A stretch of DNA of 64,000 nt from Earliella scabrosa (GCA_022605405.1 JABYQQ010000010.1:1116001-1180000), one strand, 5' to 3'. Shown: positions 21,699 to 34,564, counted from the stretch's first letter. Notes: a model not told the origin generated them from the letters alone. Translations and numbers: made by a program.

Positions 21699-23818
21699 TG
21701 TAGCTGCAGAAAGAGGACTTCAGTGGCGACCCTCTCAGGCTGCTGGGCCCGAAGCCTCGCGATCGTTGTCAGCAGACCCAGCCTTCGCACGATACCGGGC
21801 GAAGTCTTCGAGGCGTACTGTTCTGCACCTTTCGCGGTATCTCGCTAGCAAGAACGTGCACGGTCTAGTGGTCCCGACGCTCGCCCTCGATAACGAACGC
21901 AAACGTCGACGTCGGCGGTCGCAGGCGCAGGACGCTGGCTTGGAAGCCGGCCTACGTCACCACACCAGACAGAATATGAGAAGTCACCATCGGAGTTGGA
22001 CTCCCTTGGTCAGCGTGTTCGTCTCATTGACCGCGAATCAGTCCATCCGAATTCTGACATGGCCTTGCAAATGTACCATGCAAACCGGCGATGAGACTCA
22101 GAGAAGTGAAAGCTGGGGTGAAAGTAACTTCAAGGAAGGTCGGTTGAGAAAACGTGTCGGACTTGTCATCAATGCGGCCAATACTGAACGCCTCAACGAG
22201 CGCTCAGCTGCGCCCATCAAGCTGCATCAGGCAATCCCGTCTCTTGTTTTCGTCACTGGTTGCCGAACACTGCCTACGGCGAAGTCAACGCAGCGGACGC
22301 TTTAGTCGATCCAGACCTCCTCTCGTTGGTAACCGGACCTTATGATCTCCAGATTCTTTTGCGCAACAACAACAACGTCCACGTTCCCAATTCTCTATCA
22401 CCGCCGCAGACGACGTGGACTCAGCGGCACGCCCTCGAGCTCGCGCCCGAACCCCATCGCTCGTCGGCGTTGTTGGGCATCTGAGGCTTCACCGACACCT
22501 GCCGTCTTCTCGCTCACATGCCCGTCCTTCGGTTCGTGCAGAGGCGCGCCGAATGAATCACGATTCACGTCCACGGCCTGAGACCGATCGCCCTGTTGGG
22601 GGTGCTAGCCAGCACAGGTCTGCGAAGCCAAGTCCACCCTCCATCAGTGGGCTTCAGGAACAGCCAGACATTCCTTACGTCTATCTTCCTGATATCTCAG
22701 GCGGATTCTTGATCTCGAGACTCGACTCGCTGACGCAAGCGGAGGATATGTATCTGCATTCCCATCCAACAATCGATTATCGAATGAGTGACAGCGCCGG
22801 CGGGAGAATGTGGCAGGCGGCCAACAGAATAGAATACTCGGATATACGTACTTAGCAGATGTCCGGCCGTGGGCGGTGTACGACACCGACACCGACGCAC
22901 GGGGCGCCTCAGATTATTCGGATGGACTCGGAGTCAGAGCTGTGGATGCGCCTATGGGGGGGGCATGCCGGCACAAGGCTTCACACGTGTCCTGCGCGGG
23001 AGACGGGCTGGCCCAGGACCAGTGTGAGGCATTGGCCTCGTACGAGGCAACGAGACGCGAGGCTGACTGCGCTGGACACTGAGACCTGGCGCCGTCGCAA
23101 CTGTGTCATCAGCGCTGCACCCTGCGTAACAATGAATGACAGCTCATATGCTGACACGCACAAGGAGGACGCACAATGAACGAACCCTAAAAGGCGGAAC
23201 TCACAAGGACAACCGCAGACACCGATCGCGGAGACTGCGGTGCTAGGGAGGGGCTGTTCCTATGTGGTTGCGAAGGGGACGATGGGGTCGTGGCCCACAT
23301 AGACTCTGATGACTATGTCATACGATATACCTAGTGTTGTTCTCGAGATAGACTTGACTTCAACTTTGGGACCCAGCCCGGAGCAAGTGCCCCAATGGGG
23401 GTTGCCTTTCAAAAGCAAGCGTCAGTGAACCGTCGCATCAATCCACGTTTAGCAGGTGTACCTGCTGCTTTGGGTCCCGGTACATCGGATATCGCGAATA
23501 TTGACCATTGCAGGTGGGCTCGGGTCCGATTGCGATTGCGGTATGCGCGAGACACCCATGGATACAGGAGAAGAACGCAGTCAGCGCGTCTATGATGAGT
23601 ACTTGAGAACATATTATCGATAGCGCTATAAGAGTACGAAGTCCGTGTGCAAACGAAAGGTCAACCAAAAGAGAGAACATATGCGACCAAAGCGTATACG
23701 TAGCGTCATGAGGATAGTCCGGAGTGTCCATGATCATCCGTGAGAAACCTGCACCACACCGCCCCCACACCCTCTACTCGCACCCATCCGACCGGAGCGA
23801 GAATAGTCCGTGGTCCGA
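21699..23818. other. 2.1-kb intergenic region, no gene recognised
   Basis: Upstream of the amidase start and downstream of the DUF7137 stop. The longest frame (22415-22855, +) has no domain, no splice partners and random-looking composition. Confidence 0.4.
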
Positions 23819-24504
23819 CTACTGCCGGAATGCTTGTCGAAGGAGAGAGTAGCCGGAGAGGAACATGACGAGGACCGTCACGGTCAGACTGACGAATGCA
23901 GGATGTGTGGCATAGTCCGACCACGCGCCGTTACATGTCGGACATGTCCAACCTGATATATGCGCACGCTTGACATCAGTCCAAGATCGTCCGCAATAAT
24001 GAAGGACGTACTATCCAATGGAGTGTATGGTTGTGGTGTATACAGCGCGAACTGCAGCGCGGAGTTCTCCTGGAGCTTTCCGGCCTCCCTCGCCGCTCCC
24101 GGCCCTCGGTCGTCCCAAATGTGCAGCACGTACTTTCCGGGGGCAAGCGGGAGGTTTGGATGCGACTGCTGGTACGCCCAGAGGTCCCAGGTAACCTCGG
24201 TCGCGGTCCCGGGGATGACACCGTCTGTGGGACCGACAGGGAAGGTGTTGCCATTCTCTACGTTGACCGCGGAGACGGTAATGGAGGCGGGGGTCGACAA
24301 AACGTCCGTGAAGTTCCACGCAAAGGTGACAGTGTTCGACGGCGCGATCTTGTAGAACGAGGTGGCAGTCTGCGGCGGCTTCGTGATCGTCAGGCCGCCT
24401 GCAGCGGCGGTCTGGGGAATATCGAGGGTGGTGTTCTGGTCATCGCCATTGCCATTGCCATTTCCGTTGCCATTGCCGTTCCCGTTATTGCCGTTGTCAG
24501 ACAT
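23819..24504 (-). CDS. DUF7137-type single-pass membrane protein
   Basis: Two exons (24012-24504 and 23819-23952) give 208 residues. The core, from GGLTITKPPQTATSFYKIAP through VGPTDGVIPGTATEV and LHIWDDRGP to ALQFALYTPQPYTPLD, matches a conserved fungal domain of unknown function that I know as DUF7137. After the intron come WTCPTCNGAWSD, with a CxxC pair, and one hydrophobic helix (FVSLTVTVLVMFLSGYSLL) near the C-terminus. The domain probably faces the lumen or outside. Family members often begin with a signal peptide; here the first ATG with an open frame leads into a Gly-Asn repeat, so either the start is further upstream in an unseen exon or this copy relies on the C-terminal anchor. The repeat is encoded by a GGCAAT-type microsatellite at 24444-24490. 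Function unknown. Confidence 0.85.
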
Positions 24505-25398
24505 GGCGAGGACGTGAGACGGGACAGCGAAAGGAGCGAAAAGAGTGGATGAGGTGTGGTCGTCGTCGTGGGCAACGGTGACTGAGGCCGCCTGGCCGCA
24601 CTCCAGCCTGTGAAGTCACGTCACGTCACGTCTGTGACGCTCGCTCGGTCACAGAACATGGCTGCTAGTGGCTCAAGCGGCGACGGTCCTCCTCATGTAT
24701 GACCACGTAGGTTCTGCTCGAAGGTCCCAGTGTTCAGCTCAAATTCTTGACATGGTCCTTCCCCGAGTACAGGCCAGCCGAAAAATCCTCATACCGCTCG
24801 CCAAATGTGCCTGACTTGGACTGACTAGTCTTTAGACAGACTTGGACTCGAGTCAAGCTTGGACTGTGATCAAACACCGCATCAATCTCGACCTGTTGTT
24901 GGTGGCCACCATACGTGACCCGTTTCGCCAGCGCGACTCGTGCATGACGGTCCGGGGAAGAGATCTCGTCGTACGCGCTCGAACGCTGCAGTGAGCCAAT
25001 GTGGTTGCCACCGCTCACCTCACTTGTGCTTCTTCAGGCAGTCTCGGCCAAGGAAGCTGTACTGCGACTTCGCCCACCCACGCTGTCAGCTGCATTGCAT
25101 CCTCGGACGCGCGCGTTCTCATCTTGTGAACGTTCCAATGTTTCGGAACAGCGTTGATCCCATGCGGTGATTTTCCTTCTACGTCAGTTCGCCAGCTCTG
25201 TCCATCAAACATCTGCACGACGCAGGCTGATCATCCTCCTCTAGCCGCTGTCCCGGTAGCTCCGACCGTCAGCATATACCTGAAACCCATCGGCGTCTTC
25301 GTTCCTCACACCCCTTCCACCTTATACCCTCTCCTAACCTTGTTTCCCGTCTTTTATACCCTTTTTCTTCTTCGCTCACTCATCCTCCGCTCTTTATC
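24505..25398. promoter_or_regulatory. Divergent promoter region with CT-rich leader
   Basis: Lies between the starts of the DUF7137 gene (-) and the Ser/Pro-rich gene (+). From about 25300 to 25398 the plus strand is strongly pyrimidine-rich with TTTTATACCC near 25350, typical of CT-box leaders before fungal start codons. No gene in the gap. Confidence 0.5.
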
Positions 25399-26817
25399 AT
25401 GGCCCTCGCACTGCCGACCGCAAACGCTTTAGCTGAAGTCATGCCACAGTCTTCACCAATGAACTCCCCAGATTTTGACTGCCGTATCGTCGTTTCAACC
25501 GAACCGCGCTCTCTCGCAAGACATCGCGACGCCTTCATCCTTAACGAATGCCCGTCGATACTTTCTCCGGAAGAAAGCGACGATGATACGCCGTTGAGTC
25601 CTATCACCTTCAGGCGGAACGAAGAATACGAACGGTCGCGGCTGTCGTACGTTCCACCGCGCCCCTCCTCCTCCCCCTCCAGTCCAAACAGCACGCAAAG
25701 CCTTTCCCCGGTCTCTCCCGTCATTTTCTCTCAGCAAAATCTGAGCACCCCCTCGCTCGCCTGGACGCCTCCCCCCGTGTTTCCTTCGGCAGGAACATTG
25801 TCGCTCGCGCTCCGTCTGAAGCGCCCGTTGCCGCCCCTTCCCAAGGTTGACACCGATGACAGCGCTGCGACCGATGGATCGCGTCAAGAGCGGACGTCGG
25901 CGAACAGCTGGGCGCGCTCGTCGCCATCGAGCAGCAATGATCGCGACAGCGACAGCGTCGTTGCGTTCTCGCCCGCCACCTCGTCCCAGTCCCCTGCGAC
26001 GTCCGCACCCACGAGCGCGTCTTCTGACTCCATCGGCAGCTCTAAGGCAGTAGAAGCCTTCCATCTCCCAGATGCGAGGCCGAAATTCCCCCCGCTGACC
26101 ATCCCCACACGCTCACAGTCCACTCCGCTCCCTCAGCAGCTGCCACCCATCGGCCAACCGATTATGCAACCTTGTATCTCCGTGACGCCAGCCTCTCCAG
26201 GACCCCACCACAACTTCCCATCGTTCGGCACTGTGATATACGACAGGAAACGGTCGGCCTCCGCGACGTCGATCGTTCTCGCATCTCCGTACGACAGTCC
26301 GGATCGGCATCGCCAGAGTCCCAGTGACTCTGAACGCTCTCCCGACCACGACCTCGACGCGCGTGGGCACGACCTCTCCCGCTCTTCTTCTCCCGTGCCC
26401 TCACTCAGCCCATCTGTCGCCTCCTCGACCAAGTCCTTCGCTCACGCAGGCAAGCTGACGCTCAAGCGGATTGCGTCTAGAACGCGTTTGTTTGGTCGGC
26501 GCACGCTGTCCTCTGCGTCCGAGCCGATGTGGGACGACGAGGACCTGGGCGAGGAGACCGTTGTCGGACACTCGTCGGGGTCCGTTTCCTTCGATGACAA
26601 GCTCCTACGCCCAGGCGAGCGGGCTCGGCCGGACACACCCAGCACACTTGCATCGAACGGGTCGAGTGTGGAGAAGCTGTCTATGGACGACCCGCATGGA
26701 CGCCCGGTGAACCGCTTGGAGATCGTCGAGGCGACGCTCACGCCGCACGGGGACATTTGGGAGACGCGCGAGCTGCACGACGTGATCCCGAAGCTGCGTC
26801 AGCTGAGGGCGCATTAG
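25399..26817 (+). CDS. Ser/Pro-rich low-complexity protein, unknown function
   Basis: A single uninterrupted frame of 472 codons, unusual among its intron-rich neighbours. I do not recognise a domain. Composition is Ser/Pro/Asp-rich with many SP and TP dipeptides and clusters such as SSPSSPNSTQSLSPVSP, so it is probably disordered and heavily phosphorylated. A basic patch (LTLKRIASRTRLFGRRTL, about 350-370) is followed by an acidic stretch. The C-terminal WETRELHDVIPKLRQLR is predicted helical and could be the conserved binding end. The ATG follows a CT-rich leader. Codon use matches neighbouring real genes, and the absence of stops over 1.4 kb supports coding. Confidence 0.75.
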   Translation: MALALPTANALAEVMPQSSPMNSPDFDCRIVVSTEPRSLARHRDAFILNECPSILSPEESDDDTPLSPITFRRNEEYERSRLSYVPPRPSSSPSSPNSTQSLSPVSPVIFSQQNLSTPSLAWTPPPVFPSAGTLSLALRLKRPLPPLPKVDTDDSAATDGSRQERTSANSWARSSPSSSNDRDSDSVVAFSPATSSQSPATSAPTSASSDSIGSSKAVEAFHLPDARPKFPPLTIPTRSQSTPLPQQLPPIGQPIMQPCISVTPASPGPHHNFPSFGTVIYDRKRSASATSIVLASPYDSPDRHRQSPSDSERSPDHDLDARGHDLSRSSSPVPSLSPSVASSTKSFAHAGKLTLKRIASRTRLFGRRTLSSASEPMWDDEDLGEETVVGHSSGSVSFDDKLLRPGERARPDTPSTLASNGSSVEKLSMDDPHGRPVNRLEIVEATLTPHGDIWETRELHDVIPKLRQLRAH

Positions 26818-28657
26818 CTGAGCAACTGTGCCCCGTCCGCACCCCGGGCGCAAACGGCGAGAAGAAGGGCACAGACGTCGCAGAACGACTGATATGAATT
26901 GGAAGGACGGCGAGCGCATCCACGCCCCGTCGTCTTGGTACATCCGCGACCACCACACATGACACTTCCCTGGCCTGATCTTCACGGACGCACGATGAGT
27001 ACTTTGCTGAAGTTGTTGTACAAAACTCCCCCTCCGCCACCCGTAACCTTCCCCATTATCGGGTGTTATTGTGACCAATGTTGGTACATTATTGTGCACT
27101 AAACGCGCCGCTCCTTACCCTCGCTCGCTACATATTCTGAACGCCCCAGCTCACGCTCCATTTGTCCAGCCTCTAGCACTCTTGCATACCATACCCTACC
27201 TACTACTAAATCAACCGCGAACGGACTGTCCGCGTAATACCCGACATGTATATGGACTCTACTCTCGGACTTCACCCCTGTACCCTCTCTGTACTTCCGC
27301 ATCCGTTTACATCGGTGTAGGCCTCCCTCGCATCAGCTGCTCATCCATTTCTCTCCCACTCTAGTCTTAGTCTCTGCATCTAGAACACGGATTTTTGCAT
27401 CAGCAATACCACACTCTGTTCCGATTCTGGACTCCAACTTCCTCCACTTCCCACCTCAACTCTGCCTGTTCCGCAGGGCCCTGAGTTCCCTGCATCGCGG
27501 AACATGCCTGTTGCGGCCCTGCTCTGCGTCTGTGTGGCAGCCTTCCATTCCTTCGCAGGCAGAATCCGCTTGAGAGTTCAAGTTGACGTTGAAGGCTTCG
27601 AAGAACGAAAGTCCGCCACGATCTCGCGCCCGCAGCGGCGGGCGCGCTCATGGGAGATATATGAAACGAAGAAGCCGTCGGAGACGCGTGCTTGTCGTCA
27701 GGATACCCTTGTATTCTCACTGTTGGCCAGCAGCCTCTTGAACCTCTCGTGACCCATCATTATGATCATATCCATTTTGCAAGTTGGCGTCGATCTCCGG
27801 GGGCGTGGCTATGAACTTTGCAGGATGATATACGAAGCCCGGTGCCCTCAAAGCCGACTGTGGGCAGGGGCGCGGGGTCTCTATTTCCTCGCCTTATCAG
27901 TCCCGAACCTGTGCAGCAAGGTTCTTTGGGTAGTACGCCACTAGAGAGACGTGAATCTACTACGTACTGCGTGTGTTCATGGACGCCAAGAGTTCCGGAG
28001 TTGAGTGCATCTGGCTTCCCCGCAGAACGGTCAAGAGCGCAGGGGCACTTAGTAACCGCCGTTAGTCACCTCGTAAGGATATGGCCCGTTGCGTAAAGCA
28101 ACTCTATCCCCTCACCAGCGATCTTAGGTTAAAACACAGACTGGTGACGAAGGTCGTTAGTGCCTTGCTCTGTCATGCATGCCCCAATACTCCGGTTGAT
28201 CGCACGCTGAACGAGAGCCAGCCTTAACTACGGAGTATGCGTTCGTGGTGCGCAGTGTCACGAAGTAGCATGGGTGGTTTGATTGACCAACGTGGGCTTT
28301 TCACGGGACGATGATAGGCTTCGTCGGAGGGACGCGTTACCATGGGAAGAATTTGACTGACAGCAGCTACACGTTCAACATGCCAGAATGCAGCGCTGCT
28401 GAGTGTCCACGAGCAGTAGTACTGCTCGATGCAAGATCGCTTTCCTACCATGGTGGCATCATGACGATGAGTGAGACCAGCGTGGCTTCGCACGCGGCGG
28501 TCCAGGTTCAGGTAGAAGGGGCCTCGCCGTGCACGTTTCACTTGGCGAGGCATGTCTCTAGATTCTCCTACCGGATTCTCTACAACTTCGACAGTACGCC
28601 TTGCTATTTGTATGCATGAGTGAGTTAGCCATTATAGAAGTGTCCGTACGCACGATG
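26818..28657. other. 1.8-kb intergenic region, no gene recognised
   Basis: Lies downstream of both flanking genes (25399 plus, STE23-like minus), so it holds two 3' UTRs. C/T-rich stretches around 27110-27360 carry no long frame. No tRNA or repeat structure was seen. Confidence 0.4.
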
Positions 28658-31600
28658 TCACATACATACATATTGATATTCACCGAATGCTTCCGACATG
28701 ATTGGGGTGGCAGCGGGTGCGCACCCCAAGCCGGCCTTGAACCGGCTCTCCTCCACGATCATTTGGGCTCCAGCAGGGTCTTCCGGGGTCTCGGCCATCT
28801 GCTGAGAGACGAGGTGGACCGAGAGCTTCCTGCGCGTCTGCACTCCAGAGGACGGACGAACGAGCGCATCATAGACCTCAACCACCTCCGCAAGGGTGAG
28901 CCCGCGGATCGTCGCCGCGTCCGTTTCGTCTGCGAACCGGCACATCAAATTCGGCCACATTGTAATCTGTCTCTGGCAGCGCAGATCGAAGAAGAGGACG
29001 GCTCACGTCTGAGGAAGTCGCAGTGCCCTGCGCGGATGCGGTCCCAGAACCTGGTCGTCTCCTCGCCGAGGTTCTTCACGCGCTCGAGCTTCTTCACGAT
29101 CAGCCCCTCCTTGTGCTTCGCGAACTCGTCCTCCGGCATGGAAGACAGAGTGGCGCCGAACGCCTCTAGAAAGGCCTCGACGCGCCCTTCGACGAACCAG
29201 GGCGCCCGGGTGCTTTGCACCTTGATTGAGAGTCCGATGGTACTGCTGTTGACCGACCAATAGGTCGACGCTACGACGTACCTAGAAAGTCTCTTATGTT
29301 CAGAGCCAAAAATACACCGGTGAGAGCTGGCCGCGCACCCGAGTTGCTCCTTCGTGCGGAGCGTAGAGAAACATGGCTCGCGGATGATGTGGTGGACGAG
29401 CGAGGCAATGCCCCGCAGCTTGAGGTTCGACGGCTCACCGAACTGACAGAAGTACGAGAGGCTGCTGTTGACCTCCTTCGGATTCCCGTGCTGCTTCCGC
29501 AAAACATAGTTGGAGCCTGCGGAGTACGTCGCGAGCGTCTGAGCACTCATTACCCTGTTGACAAGACCTGCACTGACCTGGTGGGAGAACCAGCGAGCGT
29601 GGAGCAGGAACTTCGCTTGAAAGGAGGGGCCGTGATTGAAGACTCTCTTCAGTCACAGCTAGGATATTCAACGCTCCCTGGAAGGAAAATGAGACACATG
29701 AACCCGAACAATGGCTCTGCTACATACCTCGCGGGTGCAATTGCCATTCACCAATGCTTCGATGAACGTCTTGCTGAGCAGGTCGTCTCGATGTCGCTCT
29801 ACATCACTGGCAGATATGACTGCAGATGCAGATGTCGGTTAGTCCATGACTAAAGCTAAACGTCTCACACACTCACGCAGTAGCTCGGTCAACTTGTCGG
29901 CTGGGGTCCATACCGTCGGCATCATGAGCCACTTGCCGAACGTATCTGAGAGGCTCGACGGCTGGCCGAGGTAGTAATTCTCGTAATCGCGCTTGATCTG
30001 AAGAGGCATGCATCAGCAGAAATCTTAGACGGTCAAGAGGGGCATCCAACCTTCTCCTGCATAACCTGCAGCCTCTCAGGAAGCACAACGAGCCTGCGAA
30101 CCTTCTCGAGAACGGTCTTGAGCAGCACGTCGAGCTTGTCGTTGTATCCTCCGACGCTGATGCTGATCCCTTCGTCGTGATTGGACACAGTGTACGAGAG
30201 GCCCGCCAGATCGGCGTCGTAGGTGACCTCGGATAGGGCGTCTTCCACCAGATCGACAAAGAGCCTGCGCTGTCATGAAGTTGATGTGCCACAACTAGGG
30301 AGATGGCGGCGCTGACCTTGTCAAGATGGCATGCCGCGCAGTCGTGTAAGCGACGGGGCTTGTACATCACCGTCAACGACAGACGTGCAGAGATGGTATG
30401 GGCAGACGACGCACGTTTTGACGACTATCCGGACGCGAGCCTTTGGAACCCAGAACCGATCGTCCTTCTTATGCCATAACTGCGCTCTCTCGGTTCTCCT
30501 GATCAGGGTGGGATACTTCGCGGGCTGCATATGCTCAGCCTTTGTGCGACAGCGCCTACGCGGGTGTAACATACCTCGTCCACCGGTGCTTTGTCCACAG
30601 TGAGATCGGATGGAACGAACGGGTTCGGGGCAGGAAGGAACAAAGCTGGGTCGCTCCTTGACTCGCCAAGCTATGGTATCCCGCATATCAGCGAGAAAGC
30701 GAACATATACGCGACAGACGACTCACGCGCTGTATCAACCCCTCGTCAAGTCTCCGCACAAAATACTGCGTCCCATACCATTTCTCCGTCTCCCACCGCA
30801 CGTCCCGCCCAACGACCTCCTCGCGATGGTTCTTCGCCAGCAAGAGCACTCGCGCACGCTCAGGCACGAATCCGTCCAGGAGGCGCCGCACGACCTCTTC
30901 GTCGTACCCACGGTACAACGATGGCCCGCTGAGGAGCCACTCGTGCGGGTAGGGTTCAGCGAAGTTGTGCGCTAGAGCGGCAGCATACGAGTGGGGCTGG
31001 GCCTTCTCCCTGAAGCGGAAGCGCGTCTCCGCCATCGTCGCCACTTCGGCATGGTGGTACGGCTGGAGCGGGAACGATCCGCGGAGGAGCGCGATGTAGT
31101 CGAAGATCGCTTGGAGGACCGAGTCGTAGTGCACTATCAGAAATGAAGATGAAGATCGGGCATCGAAGGAGATCAGTGGGGTGTTTCATGTTGGCTGAGA
31201 GACGGCGGAGGGCTTACGGTAGCCTTCGAGGGTGAGCGTCCCTTCGATCTTGAAGAGCAGCACGCCGCGCGTGTTCCCTGACTCCCCGGCGGAGAGACTG
31301 AGGAGCCACCCTTGCTTCTTGAGGTACGCGCAGATACTACCCCGCCCTTCATGTCCGAGGAAGTGGGCCAGGAACGACGCCGGCTTTGTCCTGTAGTGCT
31401 CGCGAATATCTGGGAGCTCGAACTGGACGCTGAACGCATGATAGTCTTTCACCGTCTGCACGAATATCGCGGCCTGCCATTCCCGGTGAGCCAGCGGGAA
31501 CAGGGTTAGCGGCCGTCCTTGTACTCACTCCATGATGCTCTGGACCCCACAACGGCTGTCTAATTGTGGGCCGCGGGTCCAGACCGCGGTTCACAATCTT

Positions 31601-32837
31601 CGAGAAGCTTGGGACGACCATCGAAGTGAGCTCATCCAACGACTCTGTGAACACAAAGCAACGATTGCATCATGTCAGGCCGCGCGCTCTCCCGCGTCGC
31701 ACACGTTCTTCTGATGTTCGGAGTCCTGACCTTTGCCAATCACAGCGAGCCCCATTCTCGACGCACAATAGTGCTCCTTCCACCACTCGGCCAGCCTTCT
31801 GCGCGTCTCCTTCATCACCGCCTGCTCCTCGTCATCGTCATCCGAGCCATCGCCCCCCTTGCGTCCAAACTCGGACAGGCTGGCGTAGTTGCCCGTGCCA
31901 AACTTGCGCCAGGGGTGGTCGGGCAGACTGAGGTGCTTCGTCAGCTGGAACACCCGCCTGACGTCGTTCTGGAGATTGCGTTTGAACTCCGAGTCGACGG
32001 CGTTGATCTCGCGCGCCGTGAGCGACTCTGTGAAGAGCGGCGAGTGGAAGAAGGCTGCGAGCCTGGACAGGCCTCCTCCCAGTTGCGCGGGGTTGATGGA
32101 GAACCAATAGTCTGTCGTCAGTGGGCCCGTGGAGGCGTTGCGCGAGCCCCCGTTGGTGGTGATGAACTAGACAGTGCTGCTTCTGAGAATGATGGCGCAG
32201 CAGCTCTCGAGGGGTACAACGCACCGAGATGTAGTCGTTCTCTTCTGGGTATGGTTCAGAACCCTACGCGCGCTTGCATGTGTCAGTACAATAGCATCTA
32301 AGCATAGTAGATCCACAGCCAATCGAACCGAACAAGTGGTCCTTGTGGCGTTCCCCTTCGACAACCACAAAGTAGCACACATCAATTCTATGTGGCTGTT
32401 TCGGGACACATAGCACACGGCTCGACTGATTCAATGCACAGATGCGATGCATCGGATGGACCCTGGCCATCTCCATAACGCCGGCTTCCATAGCTGTATG
32501 GAAAGACACTCGACCTTGCTTATCATGTGTTCGCAGAAATGCGCCATACCCGGAGCGTCGATCTATGTAGTCCACAGCACACGCGCTCAGTTGCCATCTT
32601 CACGAGCATCGGAATGGAAGTGAGTCCTACCGGGTCGTACATGTGCCCGACGGTCACCGCCAAGCACGCAGCGGCCTTGTCCGCGTCGGAATCATGGACG
32701 AGCACAGCCTGGAGGCCATTTTGGAGCTGGAGCACGCGGTATTGTCTGTCATCGAGCGAGGGCTTCTCGAGATCGCCTGCGAACAATCGGTATGCAGGAA
32801 CCGTGCCCGACGCTGGGACCTCTGTCCAGGTGGACAT
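28658..32837 (-). CDS. STE23: Insulinase-family (M16A) zinc metallopeptidase, STE23/IDE-like
   Basis: Degrades or processes short peptides; yeast Ste23 and Axl1 trim the a-factor precursor. Seventeen exons: 32631-32837, 32515-32562, 32225-32263, 31731-32166, 31529-31644, 31218-31473, 30727-31133, 30575-30670, 30415-30524, 30317-30358, 30051-30264, 29877-29997, 29728-29819, 29578-29677, 29339-29516, 29007-29281 and 28658-28929. They keep one frame for 1,002 residues, the normal insulinase length. The inverted zinc motif is His77-x-x-Glu80-His81 in MAHFCEH, and Glu158 in NAVDSE has the expected spacing for the third ligand. The C-terminal half has FSTLRTKEQLGYVV, as in insulin-degrading enzymes. 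After HFCEH the usual LLFMGT is replaced by MISKGS, at an intron junction, so this may be a diverged paralogue rather than the main enzyme. Intron 2 (251 bp) is much longer than the others. Confidence 0.93.
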
Positions 32838-34564
32838 GGGCCGGAACAGGCTAAGGAAGCGGCCTAGAAACGGTGGGCGATTGTGTCCAAGTTTTGAGGG
32901 TACGGGAGACGGTCGCCGGGAGGGGACAAGGGGCAGTCGGACGCGAATCTTCGGAGGTATTGTGCAGTAGTTCTGCGCCCTGAATGATGAGAGGAAGACT
33001 GAGAGCAGAGTCCAGATCCAGACTGGGTGGCGGACCTACGCAACCTCAGCGAGTGGCAGCGCGGAGGCAAATGGAGAGGGGCGCCTATCAAGCCCTTCCC
33101 AAAGCGTCCTAGTCGGGCGTCTGAGAGGAGTCAGTATATATACCTTCGTCCGCATTCGGCGATGGGCCTCTTGACTCGGTCGATCCTTGAACCCCTTGGA
33201 CCTTGGACTGGGGCTGCGCGAGCCCCTGCTGCGAGCCACCCAGACCTCCGCGCGGGCGTGTCAACCTCATAGATCGGGGAAGATAGAGTAGTGGGGTGCT
33301 GAAGGCTAATAGGTACGGACCGGATCCGTGGCAGAGAAGAGGGAGAGGGTGCAGGCAGACGTCGCCGATCAGCATCTTGCTCCCACGTCCGCTGGGCTAG
33401 TGTGGGTTCCGGGCTTCGCGCATTGAGCGGAACGCAATGGCAGTGTGGTCCGAGGCCGTCTGCAGCGTTCTGCAGCGGGTCCGGCGCGCACGAGCACGGA
33501 CGTTTTGAGGGATCGCCGGGGAAGGAGCGAGCGGTGCATGGCGTTGCACGCGTTCGCCACACGCCCGATTTGTCGTGCTCACGGCTGCGCCTCCAGCCAC
33601 TCGCGGGAGGACCCAAGGGAGGACCCTCCATTTCGGAGGTCCGTTCGGGCGGCGCCCTGCAGATGGGTGGGAGGGCCTCGACCGCGATCATGGCTGAGCG
33701 AGGAAAGCTGTTCCGGGCGAATCGTCCTGTGGCCACACGACGCCGTGCTTCGTGGCTTCCGAGGTTCAGATGGAATGCGCCCCAGTTGCGCCCCAGTGAT
33801 GGGTGGCCCCATCCGCGGCCACCCAGGCACGAGGGCTTGTCGATGTCGGATCGATGCGCCCTCCAACCCTCGCGTCTCCTCGCGTTCTCTGCCCTCGGCG
33901 AATGGGAGCTCGCACCGCGCGTCTGCGCACGATGCGTCCACAGCGCCCTCGATAATCACGCACCCCGTCAGCGGGTCCTCGCCGCTCCGTAGCCGCAGCC
34001 CAGTCTCTCCCAGTCTCCTCCTCTTTATTCTTCCCAGGCGACAGGCCCTATTGTTCCGACTCCGCGAGAAGCAGCCACGCATGCGATTTTGCGTTGGCCT
34101 GTCCCAAATCCGGCTCCTTTGTCCTCCTGCGCGGCCTGGGGCTAGACCGTCGGCCGCCCCCCGTTGTCATAGCCGCGTGCATGCGTGCCACTCTGGCGCG
34201 GTGTGGCCATTACCCACGTCCCAATCTCAAGATGTGCGAATGTGGCGGGTGATGGTCCCGGTATATATACCCCCCGCCGGACGCTCTCCGTCCTGGCTGC
34301 ACCCACCGCCGCGCCAGCGACCTGGGACCGTTCCACACACACCGCACACGAGTAACCCATTCGTGCCCCCCCAGTCTGCCTGGCGCCCGTCTGCTGCGTA
34401 CGTGTGTGGCTAATACCGCCGTCCGTCTCGCCTCAAGTACAGCGATTGATCGAGCCACCCAGGCAGGCCGCTCCCGCCCAGCATCAACCATTCCTTTGAT
34501 CACCGTCGCCGTCCTTTGTCCGCCACGCCGCGAGCCCCCCCGCCGTGCGGGAGTATAACTGTTC
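32838..34564. other. Divergent upstream region of protease and zinc-finger genes
   Basis: 1.7 kb between two divergent starts. It holds TATATATA at 33135-33142 and at 34262-34269. Frames up to 322 codons (33445-34413) are Arg/Pro/Ser-rich and overlap antisense frames of similar length, so I do not call them genes. Confidence 0.4.
34262..34269 (+). promoter_or_regulatory. TATA box, candidate core promoter of zinc-finger gene
   Basis: TATATATA followed by a C-rich tract, about 300 bp before the chosen start at 34565. It implies a leader of roughly 270 nt. Assignment to this gene is inference from position. Confidence 0.4.

Noticed and set aside
33445..34413. 322-codon plus frame before the zinc-finger gene
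   Set aside because: It overlaps antisense frames of similar quality, crosses the likely TATA box and has no protein features.
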